Shown here in pieces: positions 42,290-51,071 of a stretch of DNA of 64,000 nucleotides (positions within the stretch are counted from its first letter, which is position 1; every line of letters starts with the position of its first letter). Origin of the DNA: an uncultured beta proteobacterium (lineage in GTDB: Bacteria > Pseudomonadota > Gammaproteobacteria > Burkholderiales > Burkholderiaceae); contig CAIJNI010000080.1 of the NCBI GenBank assembly GCA_903821995.1, positions 87,384 through 151,383 on the forward strand. The letters run 5' to 3'. The translations under genes and the position numbers were made by a program. The notes below the pieces were generated by a model that was given only the letters and a program-made list of their open reading frames with translations, was not told the DNA's origin and made no database searches.

Positions 42290-43279
42290 TTATTCCAGCT
42301 TAACTCCACTAGCCTTCACAGCATCACCCCAAAATTTATATTCAGTCTTTAAATATTCGGCAGCCTCTTCAGAACTTTTACTGGTTCTAGGAATTAATCC
42401 AATTTTTAATAATTCTTGCTCAACTTCTGGATTATTCATAACCACCCCTAATGCGCTATAGGTAGCATTAATCATCGATTTTGGGGTACCAGTTGGATAA
42501 ATCAACATGATCCAAGTCACTGCATTAATATCACGAAAGCCTAACTCACGAAGTGTAGGTACGCCGGCAAACACTCCACCAATCTGTTTAGTGCTGCCTA
42601 TAGCTAAGGCGCGTAATTTACCAGCTTCAACGTAAGAGCGAACAGAGGATGCTGTTTCCAGCGCAACAGAGACATTCCCTGACATAACATCAGTTAGCCC
42701 TGCAATACTTCCTTTATAGGGAATATGGGTCATTTTTATACCAGCATCTCGTTTGAGCTTTTCCATCGCCAAATGAGAAACTGTACCGTTACCTGATGAA
42801 GCATTTGTTAATTTATCGGGGTTTGCTTTGGCATATTCAATGAGTTCTTTAAGATTCTTAATCGGTAAAGATGGATTACATACCAAGACAAAAGGCAAGT
42901 CCCCCACAAGGCCAACCGCATCAAAATCTTTCATTGAGTCATAGGGGACACTATTGTATAAATGGGGATTCGTTGCCACTGCAGACATATGTGCAAGCAT
43001 CATCGTCGTGCCATTAGCAGGTGATTTAGCCAGCATACCTAATGCAAAACTACCACCCTGACCCGGGCGATTATCTATCACGTAGGTATCACCAGTAATA
43101 ACACGTAATTTATCAACAATGAGCCTTGCCACTGAATCAGTTGCCTGGCCAGGAGGAAATCCAACAATTAATTTAACAGTCTTCGTTGAGTTTTGTGCAT
43201 GAGCAGCAATGAGAATCACACCTGAGAAAACAATACATACCGCACTTAAAAGTAATCTTCTTATCAAATGTAATCTCAT
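42290..43279 (-). CDS. Bug/TctC-family periplasmic solute-binding protein
   Basis: A 329-residue Bug protein with a signal peptide ending near AAHAQNS. The ligand loop is TVKLIVGFPPGQATD, full length but with Gln replacing the second Gly of the usual GG pair. VIDNRPGQGGSFALGMLA, THIPYKGSIAGLTDVMSGN and KASGVKLE follow. It lies between the CoxG-like gene (17 bases) and UbiD (52 bases) in the same direction. Two Bug proteins at the end of one operon suggest more than one acid substrate or product is handled. Confidence 0.92.
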   Translation of the reverse strand: MRLHLIRRLLLSAVCIVFSGVILIAAHAQNSTKTVKLIVGFPPGQATDSVARLIVDKLRVITGDTYVIDNRPGQGGSFALGMLAKSPANGTTMMLAHMSAVATNPHLYNSVPYDSMKDFDAVGLVGDLPFVLVCNPSLPIKNLKELIEYAKANPDKLTNASSGNGTVSHLAMEKLKRDAGIKMTHIPYKGSIAGLTDVMSGNVSVALETASSVRSYVEAGKLRALAIGSTKQIGGVFAGVPTLRELGFRDINAVTWIMLIYPTGTPKSMINATYSALGVVMNNPEVEQELLKIGLIPRTSKSSEEAAEYLKTEYKFWGDAVKASGVKLE

Positions 43280-43296
43280 CGCTTAGTCCTATTATT

Positions 43297-43926
43297 TTAT
43301 TGAATTAAATGAGCGGATACGATAGCAACCCCCGCTCCTAAGATTACCGCAATAATTAACCACCACGCTGGCACCATTTGCTGGCTTGAGCTTTGAACTA
43401 ACGGAGAAGACCCACCTGCATAAATAGGATTCTTTACATGACTCATTGTAGTTAACTTTTTGTCATCCATTACTGATTCTGGCGATGGGGACATTAAGCT
43501 CTTACGAAACTCTTTAAAAAAATCATCCGTAATTTTTTTTGCCACGCCATCAATAAGCCTCGACCCTACTTGAGCTAACTTTCCACCAACTTGAGCATTT
43601 GCTGAATAAACTAATTCAGTTCCATCAGGAACCTCATTCAGGGTGACATTAGCAGTCCCCTTACCGAAACCAGCAACTCCTCCCTGTCCTTCAAAAATCA
43701 TATGACATGATATCGGAGGCTTTGCTTCGCTCATTTGTAAAGACCCTTTAAAACGAATCCTCATCGGACCAACCACTGCAACTAAGACAATCTTATATAA
43801 ATCATCTGATATTTTTTCAACAGATTCACAACCTGGTAGGCACTGTTTTAAAGTATCAGGATCATTGAGAGAACTCCAAACAAGTTCTCTTTTTGCTGCA
43901 ATTATTTGTGATCCATTAATTTCCAT
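43297..43926 (-). CDS. CoxG-like SRPBCC-domain protein with C-terminal membrane anchor
   Basis: A 209-residue protein. Residues 1-150 form the CoxG/SRPBCC fold (INGSQIIAAKRELVWSSLND, DTLKQCLPGCESVE, GSRLIDGVAKKITDDFFKEF) and residues about 184-207 a single membrane span (PAWWLIIAVILGAGVAIVSAHL). CoxG-type proteins help assemble molybdenum hydroxylases or recruit them to the membrane. Its position after the large-subunit and crotonase genes supports that role for the enzyme encoded here. Confidence 0.87.
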   Translation of the reverse strand: MEINGSQIIAAKRELVWSSLNDPDTLKQCLPGCESVEKISDDLYKIVLVAVVGPMRIRFKGSLQMSEAKPPISCHMIFEGQGGVAGFGKGTANVTLNEVPDGTELVYSANAQVGGKLAQVGSRLIDGVAKKITDDFFKEFRKSLMSPSPESVMDDKKLTTMSHVKNPIYAGGSSPLVQSSSQQMVPAWWLIIAVILGAGVAIVSAHLIQ

Positions 43927-43954
43927 ATCAACCTATCTTTAAACCTAGTGTTAA

Positions 43955-44689
43955 TTAATGAGCTTTCTTTTTCATTTCTGCAGAAGTATTGACCATCGAG
44001 TGAATACTTCTTGCATAATCAAGAGCACCTTGGTCATCCATCCGTGGCGCAACTCTCATATATTCTTTGAGTCCTAAAATAGCTGGTCTTGGTCTACTTA
44101 GTAAAAGATCACAAAAACGAGTAACCTCAGACTCTAACTGGGCATCAGGAATAACCCGACTAATCAAACCGTAATTTAATGCTTGATGAGCATCAATAAA
44201 GTCTGCGGTATATGCCATCCACATAATTGCATTACGATTCATGCGATCATAAATTGCAGACATCACCATAGTAGGCATCACATTGTGAGCGATTTCAGGA
44301 ATGTTATACGTTGCAGTATCACTTGAAAAGGATACATCACTGACAGCAGTTAAGGCAGCACCAAATCCCATGACTCGCCCTTTTAATATAGTCATTACAG
44401 GAATTTGTGCATTCTTTACAGCTTTATAACTATTAAAAATAGAATCGTATTCTGGCCGACGAGCATAAGCCTCAGGAGATGCAGGTCCTATATCGGGTCC
44501 ACGCACACGACCAGTACAAAAGTCTGGTCCTGCTGAACGGATAATGACAAGATCAGATGTTTCATGAGCAGTCTCTAGCGCCTCAATTAATTTAGCCGCC
44601 ATCTTATCTGATACCCCATTATCTTCTGGTCTATCAAAGGTCACCCTTAAAATGCGGCCATCTTGCTGAATTCGAATTTGATCACTCAT
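43955..44689 (-). CDS. enoyl-CoA hydratase/isomerase family protein (divergent)
   Basis: A 244-residue crotonase-like protein. The oxyanion-hole regions are FCTGRVRGPDIGP and TILKGRVMGFGAALTAVSDVSFSS. The catalytic segment reads YNIPEIAHNVMPTMVMSAIYD, lacking the Gly-rich GG(T/S)QRL stretch of classical hydratases. It may use a non-standard substrate or act as an isomerase or hydrolase. It lies between the molybdenum large-subunit gene (54 bases) and CoxG (28 bases), an unusual insertion, so it probably acts on the same compound. Confidence 0.83.
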   Translation of the reverse strand: MSDQIRIQQDGRILRVTFDRPEDNGVSDKMAAKLIEALETAHETSDLVIIRSAGPDFCTGRVRGPDIGPASPEAYARRPEYDSIFNSYKAVKNAQIPVMTILKGRVMGFGAALTAVSDVSFSSDTATYNIPEIAHNVMPTMVMSAIYDRMNRNAIMWMAYTADFIDAHQALNYGLISRVIPDAQLESEVTRFCDLLLSRPRPAILGLKEYMRVAPRMDDQGALDYARSIHSMVNTSAEMKKKAH

Positions 44690-44743
44690 AGTTTCTCCGT
44701 AAATAAATTAGTCATTGCTTAAAATGTTGTGTAAATATTATGT

Positions 44744-47134
44744 TCATAAAACAGTTGGATTTAATGCCGACCAAATAACATCTGGCGTCATTGGTAAATA
44801 GTTAATCGAGATATTATTAGGTGCAAGAGCATCATTAATAGCACTAGCAATAGCAGCAGGACTACCTAAATAACCGGCTTCCCCAGACCCTTTTTGACCA
44901 AACTCTGTGAGTGGTGATGGGGTGCAATGGTCCACGATGGTAATTGATGGCACCTCATTGGCAGTGGGTAATAGATAATCCATAAAAGTTCCCGACAGCA
45001 ATTGTCCCTCTTGCGAAAAACTAAACTTCTCAAGCAAGGACGCGCCCAAACCATGAGCAATACCGCCATAGGTCATACCATGTACAACATCAGGACTGAT
45101 CATGACCCCACAATCATGGCCACAGACATATCGATGAATTTTAACGTGACAAGTATTTGGATCAATACTCGCTAAAATGACATGGGCTTCAAACGAATGA
45201 CATGGGTACATCTGTACTTGATCATTGATTGGTAATGCTCCACCGGTCGGAACTTCCCAAACAAATTTCTCTTGCAACCCAGGCTCCATACCTTCTGGTA
45301 ACAAATGAAATTTACGATGTGCAATTTCAATCAGCGCAGACCAACTCAGTGAATGATTGGACTTATCTTTTGCAATCACATTGCCTTCTTGATACTCTAA
45401 TTGATCAACTGAAATATTGAGGTTATACGCTGCAATCTTCATTAATTTGGTGCGTAATTTTTTCGCAGCCCCTGCAGCTGCACCCCCAAGCATAATTGCC
45501 ATTCGGCTTCCAACTGGACTATTCGAAGGAAGCGCATTTAAAGAATCCGCATGAATTACACGAATACTATCAGGCTGTTGATCTAATATTTCTCCAACAA
45601 CTGTTGAGACAAGGGTTTCGTGCGCTTGACCCGATGTAGATGTTCCCATCAACGCAGTAATAGAACCAGATAAATCTATCCGAATTAAACAGGAGTCCAT
45701 CCATGTGGTTGTTTCATTTTTAGGGTTGAATAAAGGCTCAAACGCAGAATTGCCACCAGATGGTTCTAAACAAGTGGAATAACCAATGCCCGCCAATAAT
45801 CCTTGACTTCGAAGCGCATCGCGCTCTTTAAGAATTTCTTGCAGAGGTGCCGCATTAAGTGCTTTGTCAAAAACTGTTGTATAGTCACCCGAATCGTAAT
45901 ATGTACCACTCGGTATCAAGTACGGAAAAGCATTTTTATCAATGAGATTCTTTTTTCGAAGTGTTATTCTATCGACATTAAGAAAACGTGCTATCCGGTC
46001 AATACCGGTTTCAATTGCATAATTAGTCGGTGCTTGTCCAAATCCCCTCACCGCCTCTTGAGGTGTTTTATTGGTCATTACAGCATAAGCATCGTATTCA
46101 ACGCTTTGAATAGTGTATGGACCGACAATGGCGCCAACTGGTTTTCCAAGTTGAAGGGGTGAACGGCCAGAATAGGCTCCAATATCATCCATTGCGCGCA
46201 TCCGCATTGTATGAATTGTTCCGTCCGATTTAAAACCCATCGTGACATCAAAAATACGATCCGGCCCTTGCATATCACCGCCACGCATATTTTCAATTCG
46301 GTCTTCTACAAATCTGACCGGTCGATTTAACTTGCGAGCTAAATAGGCCACTAATATCGTATGTTTCAAACCTCGCTTAACACCATAACTTCCACCGACG
46401 TCTACGTCAAAATGAACTCTTACAGAGTTACCATTGAGTCTGAGTGCTTTTGCTAATTGATCAGGAAATTTTGGCATCTGTATCGAGGCCCATACATCAA
46501 GTATTTGAGTAGCATCATTCCATTGACAAGCCACTGCGAATGTTTCTATAGGTACTGTAGAGCTTCTTGACCAACGAACACGGTAGCTCAATTGGTGATC
46601 ACATTCTAAAAAATGTTGATCTACTGAGCCCCATGTAAATTTTTTATGAAAAATGACATTACTACCATGGTCAGGATGAACTAATGGTGCACCATCCTTT
46701 GCAGCTAATTCTGGATCCATCACATGATCTAAAGGTTCATATTCAACTTCAATCAGTTCTAGGGCATCTTCTGCTAAAGCTCTTGTTTCTGCAACGACAG
46801 CCGCAACCCATTCACCTGCATATCTAGCAATATCGATTGCCATAGGATAGCGTTTGACTGCAGGTGCATCTACACCAGGTAGTACTGGATCAGTTTGATC
46901 AAAAAGCTCTTTCCCGGAAATAACTGCATGAACCCCTGGCATAGCTAACGCTGCACTCGTATCAATCGATAAAATTTTGGCGTGAGCATAAGGACTAGCA
47001 ATGATTGCAACATGGAGCATTCCGCGCAAATGAATATCTGCAGCGTAGTTTCCTTCACCCACCACAAAACGCCGATGCTCAACGGCCCTCCGGTGTTTAC
47101 CAATGTATTTAAAGTTTTGGCCGGAATTAGTCAT
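44744..47134 (-). CDS. molybdopterin-binding large subunit of a xanthine-dehydrogenase-family hydroxylase
   Basis: A 796-residue catalytic subunit. The N-terminal a/b-hammerhead domain (RFVVGEGNYAADIHLRGMLHVAIIASPYAHAKI, in parts) is followed by two Mo-binding domains. The active-site loop reads QEAVRGFGQAPTNYAIE, not the AYRCSFR of true form I CO dehydrogenase, and the catalytic Glu is in QKGSGEAGYLGSPAAI. It should hydroxylate a carbon next to a ring nitrogen, aldehyde or CoA-activated ring, with water as oxygen source. It overlaps the small-subunit gene by eight bases. Confidence 0.92.
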   Translation of the reverse strand: MTNSGQNFKYIGKHRRAVEHRRFVVGEGNYAADIHLRGMLHVAIIASPYAHAKILSIDTSAALAMPGVHAVISGKELFDQTDPVLPGVDAPAVKRYPMAIDIARYAGEWVAAVVAETRALAEDALELIEVEYEPLDHVMDPELAAKDGAPLVHPDHGSNVIFHKKFTWGSVDQHFLECDHQLSYRVRWSRSSTVPIETFAVACQWNDATQILDVWASIQMPKFPDQLAKALRLNGNSVRVHFDVDVGGSYGVKRGLKHTILVAYLARKLNRPVRFVEDRIENMRGGDMQGPDRIFDVTMGFKSDGTIHTMRMRAMDDIGAYSGRSPLQLGKPVGAIVGPYTIQSVEYDAYAVMTNKTPQEAVRGFGQAPTNYAIETGIDRIARFLNVDRITLRKKNLIDKNAFPYLIPSGTYYDSGDYTTVFDKALNAAPLQEILKERDALRSQGLLAGIGYSTCLEPSGGNSAFEPLFNPKNETTTWMDSCLIRIDLSGSITALMGTSTSGQAHETLVSTVVGEILDQQPDSIRVIHADSLNALPSNSPVGSRMAIMLGGAAAGAAKKLRTKLMKIAAYNLNISVDQLEYQEGNVIAKDKSNHSLSWSALIEIAHRKFHLLPEGMEPGLQEKFVWEVPTGGALPINDQVQMYPCHSFEAHVILASIDPNTCHVKIHRYVCGHDCGVMISPDVVHGMTYGGIAHGLGASLLEKFSFSQEGQLLSGTFMDYLLPTANEVPSITIVDHCTPSPLTEFGQKGSGEAGYLGSPAAIASAINDALAPNNISINYLPMTPDVIWSALNPTVL

Positions 47135-47615
47135 GATGCTTTGTTTCTAAAGAAGTCGCATGTAAAACAGCATCTACAATTTGTTGGTAGCCAGTGCAGC
47201 GGCATAGGTTACCACTAATAGCCTCTCGAACTTCCTCTTCATTTGGATTCGGTATCCGATTGATAAGATCTTGGCAAGCAATCAGCATGCCAGGTGTGCA
47301 AAAGCCACATTGCAGTGCATGCTTTTCACAAAAAGAATCCTGTATTTTTGATAATGCACCTCGCTCCGGAGCAAGTCCTTCTACAGTAGTAACTTGCATT
47401 CCATCTGCCTGAACAGCATACATACAACATGATCTGACAGGTTCATTATTGAGTAAAATAGAACACGCTCCACAGACGCCATGTTCACAACCCACATGAG
47501 TTCCTGTCAAACCAAGTTCATCGCGAAGGAAATCAACTAAGGTCGTCCTGGGCTCAACATCTCTTCTATAAATCACTTGGTTGACTGTTAATTCAATTTT
47601 AATTTTATTGTCCAT
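47127..47615 (-). CDS. 2Fe-2S small subunit of the molybdenum hydroxylase
   Basis: A 162-residue iron-sulfur protein. The N-terminal ferredoxin-type cluster ligands are in GCEHGVCGACSILL and a later SC, and the C-terminal cluster ligands in QCGFCTPGML and GNLCRCTGYQQIV. All eight Cys expected for two clusters are present. It passes electrons from the molybdenum site to FAD. It lies two bases after the FAD-subunit gene, giving the order medium, small, large. Confidence 0.95.
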   Translation of the reverse strand: MDNKIKIELTVNQVIYRRDVEPRTTLVDFLRDELGLTGTHVGCEHGVCGACSILLNNEPVRSCCMYAVQADGMQVTTVEGLAPERGALSKIQDSFCEKHALQCGFCTPGMLIACQDLINRIPNPNEEEVREAISGNLCRCTGYQQIVDAVLHATSLETKHHD

Positions 47616-47617
47616 TT

Positions 47618-48499
47618 TTAAGCCCGTCCACCTGCTTCTTGAGCCGCATCTAAAACAACTCGGCGGAGTAAGGTCTGCGCAAGATGTTTTCTAAAATTAG
47701 CACTTACATGAATATCACTCGATGAATCACATTGGTTTAATGCAGCAATAGCTACATCTTTCACCAAAGAACTCTCTATACGCTGACCAATTAATGTATT
47801 AGCTAAATCTGGGAAAACGGTAGGAGCACCATTAACTCCTCCAACGCCAAAAGAAATTCTTTTCACAGATAAATCATCGTTCAACTGAATCTGACAAGCG
47901 GCTGATGCCATCGCAAAATCACCCTTGCGCATCGAAGATTCCTCAAAAGCAGATCCTACTCTTAATCCTTCCCATACTGGAAGATCAACACCTGTCAAAC
48001 ATTCAACTTCAGTCGTTGCGGTGTACATTGGCCCCAAAAAGAAATCCTGAGCTAGTAAAACACGAGTACCCTCTTCTAAGCTACTTAAATGAAGCGATGC
48101 ACCCAAAACCATTGCAGCTAATGGCAACTCGGCAGAAGGATCAGCGTAGACCAAACTACCGCCAATAGTGCCGCGATTCCTTGTTTGACGATGGCCAACC
48201 CAAACTAGAGCTTTCTTGATTAATGGTAACTGCAAAGAAATATTCGCTGAATCTTCTAGATGGCCCTGGCGCACTCCTGCACCAATGTGCACAAAGGTTT
48301 GCTGATTTTGTATATGCTTTAACTCAACAAGTCTATTAATATCAATGAGTAACGAAGGTCTTGCAAACCTCATTGCCATCATCGGCACTAAACTTTGTCC
48401 ACCTGCAATCAGTTTAGCCTCTACCCCATTCTGATGCAAAACCGAAAGGACTTCTTCTAGTCCGTCAGGCCTGATGTAATCAAATGCTGCAGCTTTCAA
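47618..48499 (-). CDS. FAD-binding medium subunit of the molybdenum hydroxylase
   Basis: A 293-residue CoxM/CutM-type flavoprotein. The two FAD motifs AGGQSLVPMMAMR (about residues 32-44) and TIGGSLVYADPSAELP are clear, and the CO-dehydrogenase flavoprotein C-terminal domain follows (MRKGDFAMASAACQIQ). It starts the eight-gene molybdenum hydroxylase/UbiD operon, 145 bases after the end of the ABC transporter operon, which leaves room for a promoter. Confidence 0.94.
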   Translation of the reverse strand: MKAAAFDYIRPDGLEEVLSVLHQNGVEAKLIAGGQSLVPMMAMRFARPSLLIDINRLVELKHIQNQQTFVHIGAGVRQGHLEDSANISLQLPLIKKALVWVGHRQTRNRGTIGGSLVYADPSAELPLAAMVLGASLHLSSLEEGTRVLLAQDFFLGPMYTATTEVECLTGVDLPVWEGLRVGSAFEESSMRKGDFAMASAACQIQLNDDLSVKRISFGVGGVNGAPTVFPDLANTLIGQRIESSLVKDVAIAALNQCDSSSDIHVSANFRKHLAQTLLRRVVLDAAQEAGGRA

Positions 48500-48644
48500 A
48501 ATTTCACCCTTAATTCTATTTGCTTAGTAGTGGATGATTGCTAAAAGTAACAATATCATCACAAATTCACATTTATTTTCGCGATAGTCGTTATTCTAAT
48601 GCTTTGCCTAATAAGACTAAGGATTTTTATTCCTTAAAGTAAGC

Positions 48645-49379
48645 TTAGTAATTTAGCCCTAACCATTCTTTGACCTGTCCATGAAGGTCATTTTTGAACA
48701 TCTCTTGATTTCCAGAAGCGGTAATTTTTCCCAAGCTTAAAACATAGACATTTTGGGACATTTCGACCACTCTTCGAACATTATGATCAATGAGCAAAAC
48801 TCCCATACCATCCTGTGTAAACTTCTCCAGCCAAACAAATACTTCTTCAGCAATTTTTGGCGATAATCCAATACTAGGCTCATCTACTAAACATAGTCTG
48901 GGCTGAATAATCCACACTTTTGCAAATTCAAGCTGTTTTTGTTGCCCACCCGATAATTCTCCTGCGGCTTGATAACGTTTTTCCTTCAATATAGGAAATA
49001 ACTCAAGCACTTCCTCATAACGCTCCTGCCACGAATTATTTTTTAAGGATCTTCGAGACTGTATGGGCAATAAGAGATTTTCTTCTACATTTAAAAATGG
49101 AAATAAACTGGACTCTTGAGGAATACAACAAATACCATGATCAATCAACTGATGCGGTTTAATACCAGACATATTTCTTCCCTCAAAGAGAACACTACCC
49201 TCTTTAGGAGTTAGAAAACCACAAATCGTTTTAATAAGTGTTGATTTTCCTGCGCCATTTAAACCAATTAAACCTGCAATTTCACCTCTGTGAACGCGCA
49301 AATTAATCTGGGTAAGAACATCGATATCTCTGGCATACCCAGCTGTAACATCCTTTAATTCCAAAAGAATGTCAGACAT
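48645..49379 (-). CDS. livF: branched-chain-type ABC transporter ATP-binding protein LivF
   Basis: A 244-residue ATPase; the ATG at 49379 follows AGGAGG at 5-base spacing and overlaps the end of livG by eight bases, better than the GTG six bases upstream. Walker A is GLNGAGKSTL, the signature LSGGQQKQLEFAKVW, Walker B LCLVDEPSIGLSP and the H-loop LIDHNVRRV. It is the last gene of the five-gene ABC operon. In this context it probably imports an organic acid or amide rather than leucine. Confidence 0.93.
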   Translation of the reverse strand: MSDILLELKDVTAGYARDIDVLTQINLRVHRGEIAGLIGLNGAGKSTLIKTICGFLTPKEGSVLFEGRNMSGIKPHQLIDHGICCIPQESSLFPFLNVEENLLLPIQSRRSLKNNSWQERYEEVLELFPILKEKRYQAAGELSGGQQKQLEFAKVWIIQPRLCLVDEPSIGLSPKIAEEVFVWLEKFTQDGMGVLLIDHNVRRVVEMSQNVYVLSLGKITASGNQEMFKNDLHGQVKEWLGLNY

Positions 49380-50088
49380 GCTCACCTCCTAAGTAAGCTT
49401 CCACAACTTGGGGGTTTGAGAGAACTTGTTTAGTTAAACCACTCGCAATGACTTTACCCGTATTCATACATACACAAGTTTGACAAAGCGCCTGAACAAT
49501 CGGCATATCATGACTGACCAGTAAAAATGAATGCCCTTCTTGATGGCGCGCTTTAATAAAGTTTGCCATAGTCTCTCTCATCTGAGGATGAACAGCAGCA
49601 AAAGGTTCATCAAGAAGTGCTAATTTTGGGCTTTTCATAAAACACATCCCAAACTCGAGAAGTTTTTTCTGCCCACCAGAGAGTTGACCTGCATCTAGAA
49701 ATTTGACCGGCTCAAGTGATAATTCTACGATCAACTGATCTGCTTTAGTCACCGATTTTTGGAAGGATAAACCAAGTGCCTGCCCAGCGATAATTAAGTT
49801 ATCAAATGCACTAACCCGAGCAAAAACCCGTGTCATCTGAAACATCCTCATCACACCGAGACGGGCTAAAGCCGAAGGCTTGAGATGAGAAATTTCACGA
49901 TCGTTTAATAGAACTGACCCACTATCCAAGGTTAATATTCCAGAGAGCATATTTAACACCGTAGTCTTACCTGAACCATTAGGGCCGATGAGTCCCATAA
50001 TCGTTCCCTCCTCCATCGAAAAGCTCACTTGGTCAACGGCTTGATTGCCACCAAATTTCTTTGAAAGTAAATTGACGTTTAAGAGCAT
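49372..50088 (-). CDS. livG: branched-chain-type ABC transporter ATP-binding protein LivG
   Basis: A 238-residue ATPase with Walker A GPNGSGKTTVL, signature LSGGQKKLLEFGMCF, Walker B LALLDEPFAAVHP and H-loop LVSHDMPIV. The usual LivG extended helix region after the signature is shorter than in E. coli (about 255 residues). It starts two bases after livM. The stop overlaps the livF start, so the two ATPases are translationally coupled, as expected for a heterodimeric motor. Confidence 0.93.
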   Translation of the reverse strand: MLLNVNLLSKKFGGNQAVDQVSFSMEEGTIMGLIGPNGSGKTTVLNMLSGILTLDSGSVLLNDREISHLKPSALARLGVMRMFQMTRVFARVSAFDNLIIAGQALGLSFQKSVTKADQLIVELSLEPVKFLDAGQLSGGQKKLLEFGMCFMKSPKLALLDEPFAAVHPQMRETMANFIKARHQEGHSFLLVSHDMPIVQALCQTCVCMNTGKVIASGLTKQVLSNPQVVEAYLGGEHV

Positions 50089-50090
50089 TT

Positions 50091-51071
50091 TTATTTGCTT
50101 TTATGCTGAGTTAATTTAAGAATAAGCAGTTGAGTCAATCCCCATAATCCAGTTCTAAAAAATCTTGCAAAAATAATGACAATCAACGCGAAAACAATCA
50201 TTTGAATATTGCCCACGTCACGTAACCACTCAGAACCTAAATAAACAAGAAGCGCCCCAATTAAAGGTCCACTCATCGATCCTATCCCACCAATGACCAC
50301 CATTGAAATAACGAGCCCTGTCTGTTGCAACAAACCCATCTCGGGACTGACCAGTTGACTAAATGATCCATACATCGCTCCTGCAAATCCACATAAGCAA
50401 CAGGAAATAGTAAACGCCCATAATTTATATTTCGCTACCGGTATACCCCGACTTTCAGCACCTTCAGGATCATCACGAATCGCTAAAAAATATCCACCAA
50501 AACGAGATTTCATTAAGGCATAAATAAGAAGCCCCATACCGAAAACAAATGCCACAAATACATAGTAGTAAACAACACGGTCTACAAACATCGTAGGCAC
50601 ATTTAAGCCCTGATCCCCTCGAGTATATTCGTGCGAATTAGCGATGATGACTCGAGCTATTTCTGCAAAAGAGAGCGTTGTTAAAGAAAGATAAGGGCCT
50701 TTGAGACGAATGACGATAGTACCCAAGAATAAGCCCAATAAACCGGTTCCAAAGATTGCAAGCGGCACAGCCCATGAGAGTGAAACCTGAAAATGAAAAT
50801 CAAGTAGCCCCATGATATAGCCACCGAGCATCGCAAAGGCTGCTGGCGCCATAGAAAATTGTCCTGTGTAACCCGCCAATAAATTCCAAGACATCGAAAT
50901 CATTGCAAAGTACAAGGCAACAATCAAAATCCCTAAAGAGTAATCACTTAACTGAAGTAGTGGGACCAAACACAGAAGTAAACAAACCAAGGTAAAGCAA
51001 AGCATATCCCGCTTTAGGCGATTTCTCCACAAGTTGGGATGCTTGAGCGATAAAGAAAGAGTGTCAGCCAT
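50091..51071 (-). CDS. livM: branched-chain-type ABC transporter permease LivM
   Basis: A 326-residue inner-membrane permease with about ten spans. The LivM signature is visible in AMISMSWNLLAGYTGQFSMAPAAFAMLGGY, in the EAA-type loop SRFGGYFLAIRDDPEGAESRGIPVAKYKLWAFT (in parts) and in VVIGGIGSMSGPLIGALLV. The first base of its start codon is shared with the stop of livH. It pairs with LivH to form the channel. Confidence 0.93.
   Translation of the reverse strand: MADTLSLSLKHPNLWRNRLKRDMLCFTLVCLLLCLVPLLQLSDYSLGILIVALYFAMISMSWNLLAGYTGQFSMAPAAFAMLGGYIMGLLDFHFQVSLSWAVPLAIFGTGLLGLFLGTIVIRLKGPYLSLTTLSFAEIARVIIANSHEYTRGDQGLNVPTMFVDRVVYYYVFVAFVFGMGLLIYALMKSRFGGYFLAIRDDPEGAESRGIPVAKYKLWAFTISCCLCGFAGAMYGSFSQLVSPEMGLLQQTGLVISMVVIGGIGSMSGPLIGALLVYLGSEWLRDVGNIQMIVFALIVIIFARFFRTGLWGLTQLLILKLTQHKSK

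Noticed and set aside
45803..46162. Plus-strand ORF of 119 residues, Cys- and Ile-rich
   Set aside because: It is antisense to the conserved molybdenum large subunit and is a codon-shadow frame.
44744..48499. Carbon monoxide dehydrogenase (coxMSL)
   Set aside because: Gene order and CoxG neighbour fit, but the large subunit has VRGFGQ in place of AYRCSFR, so form I CO dehydrogenase is not supported.
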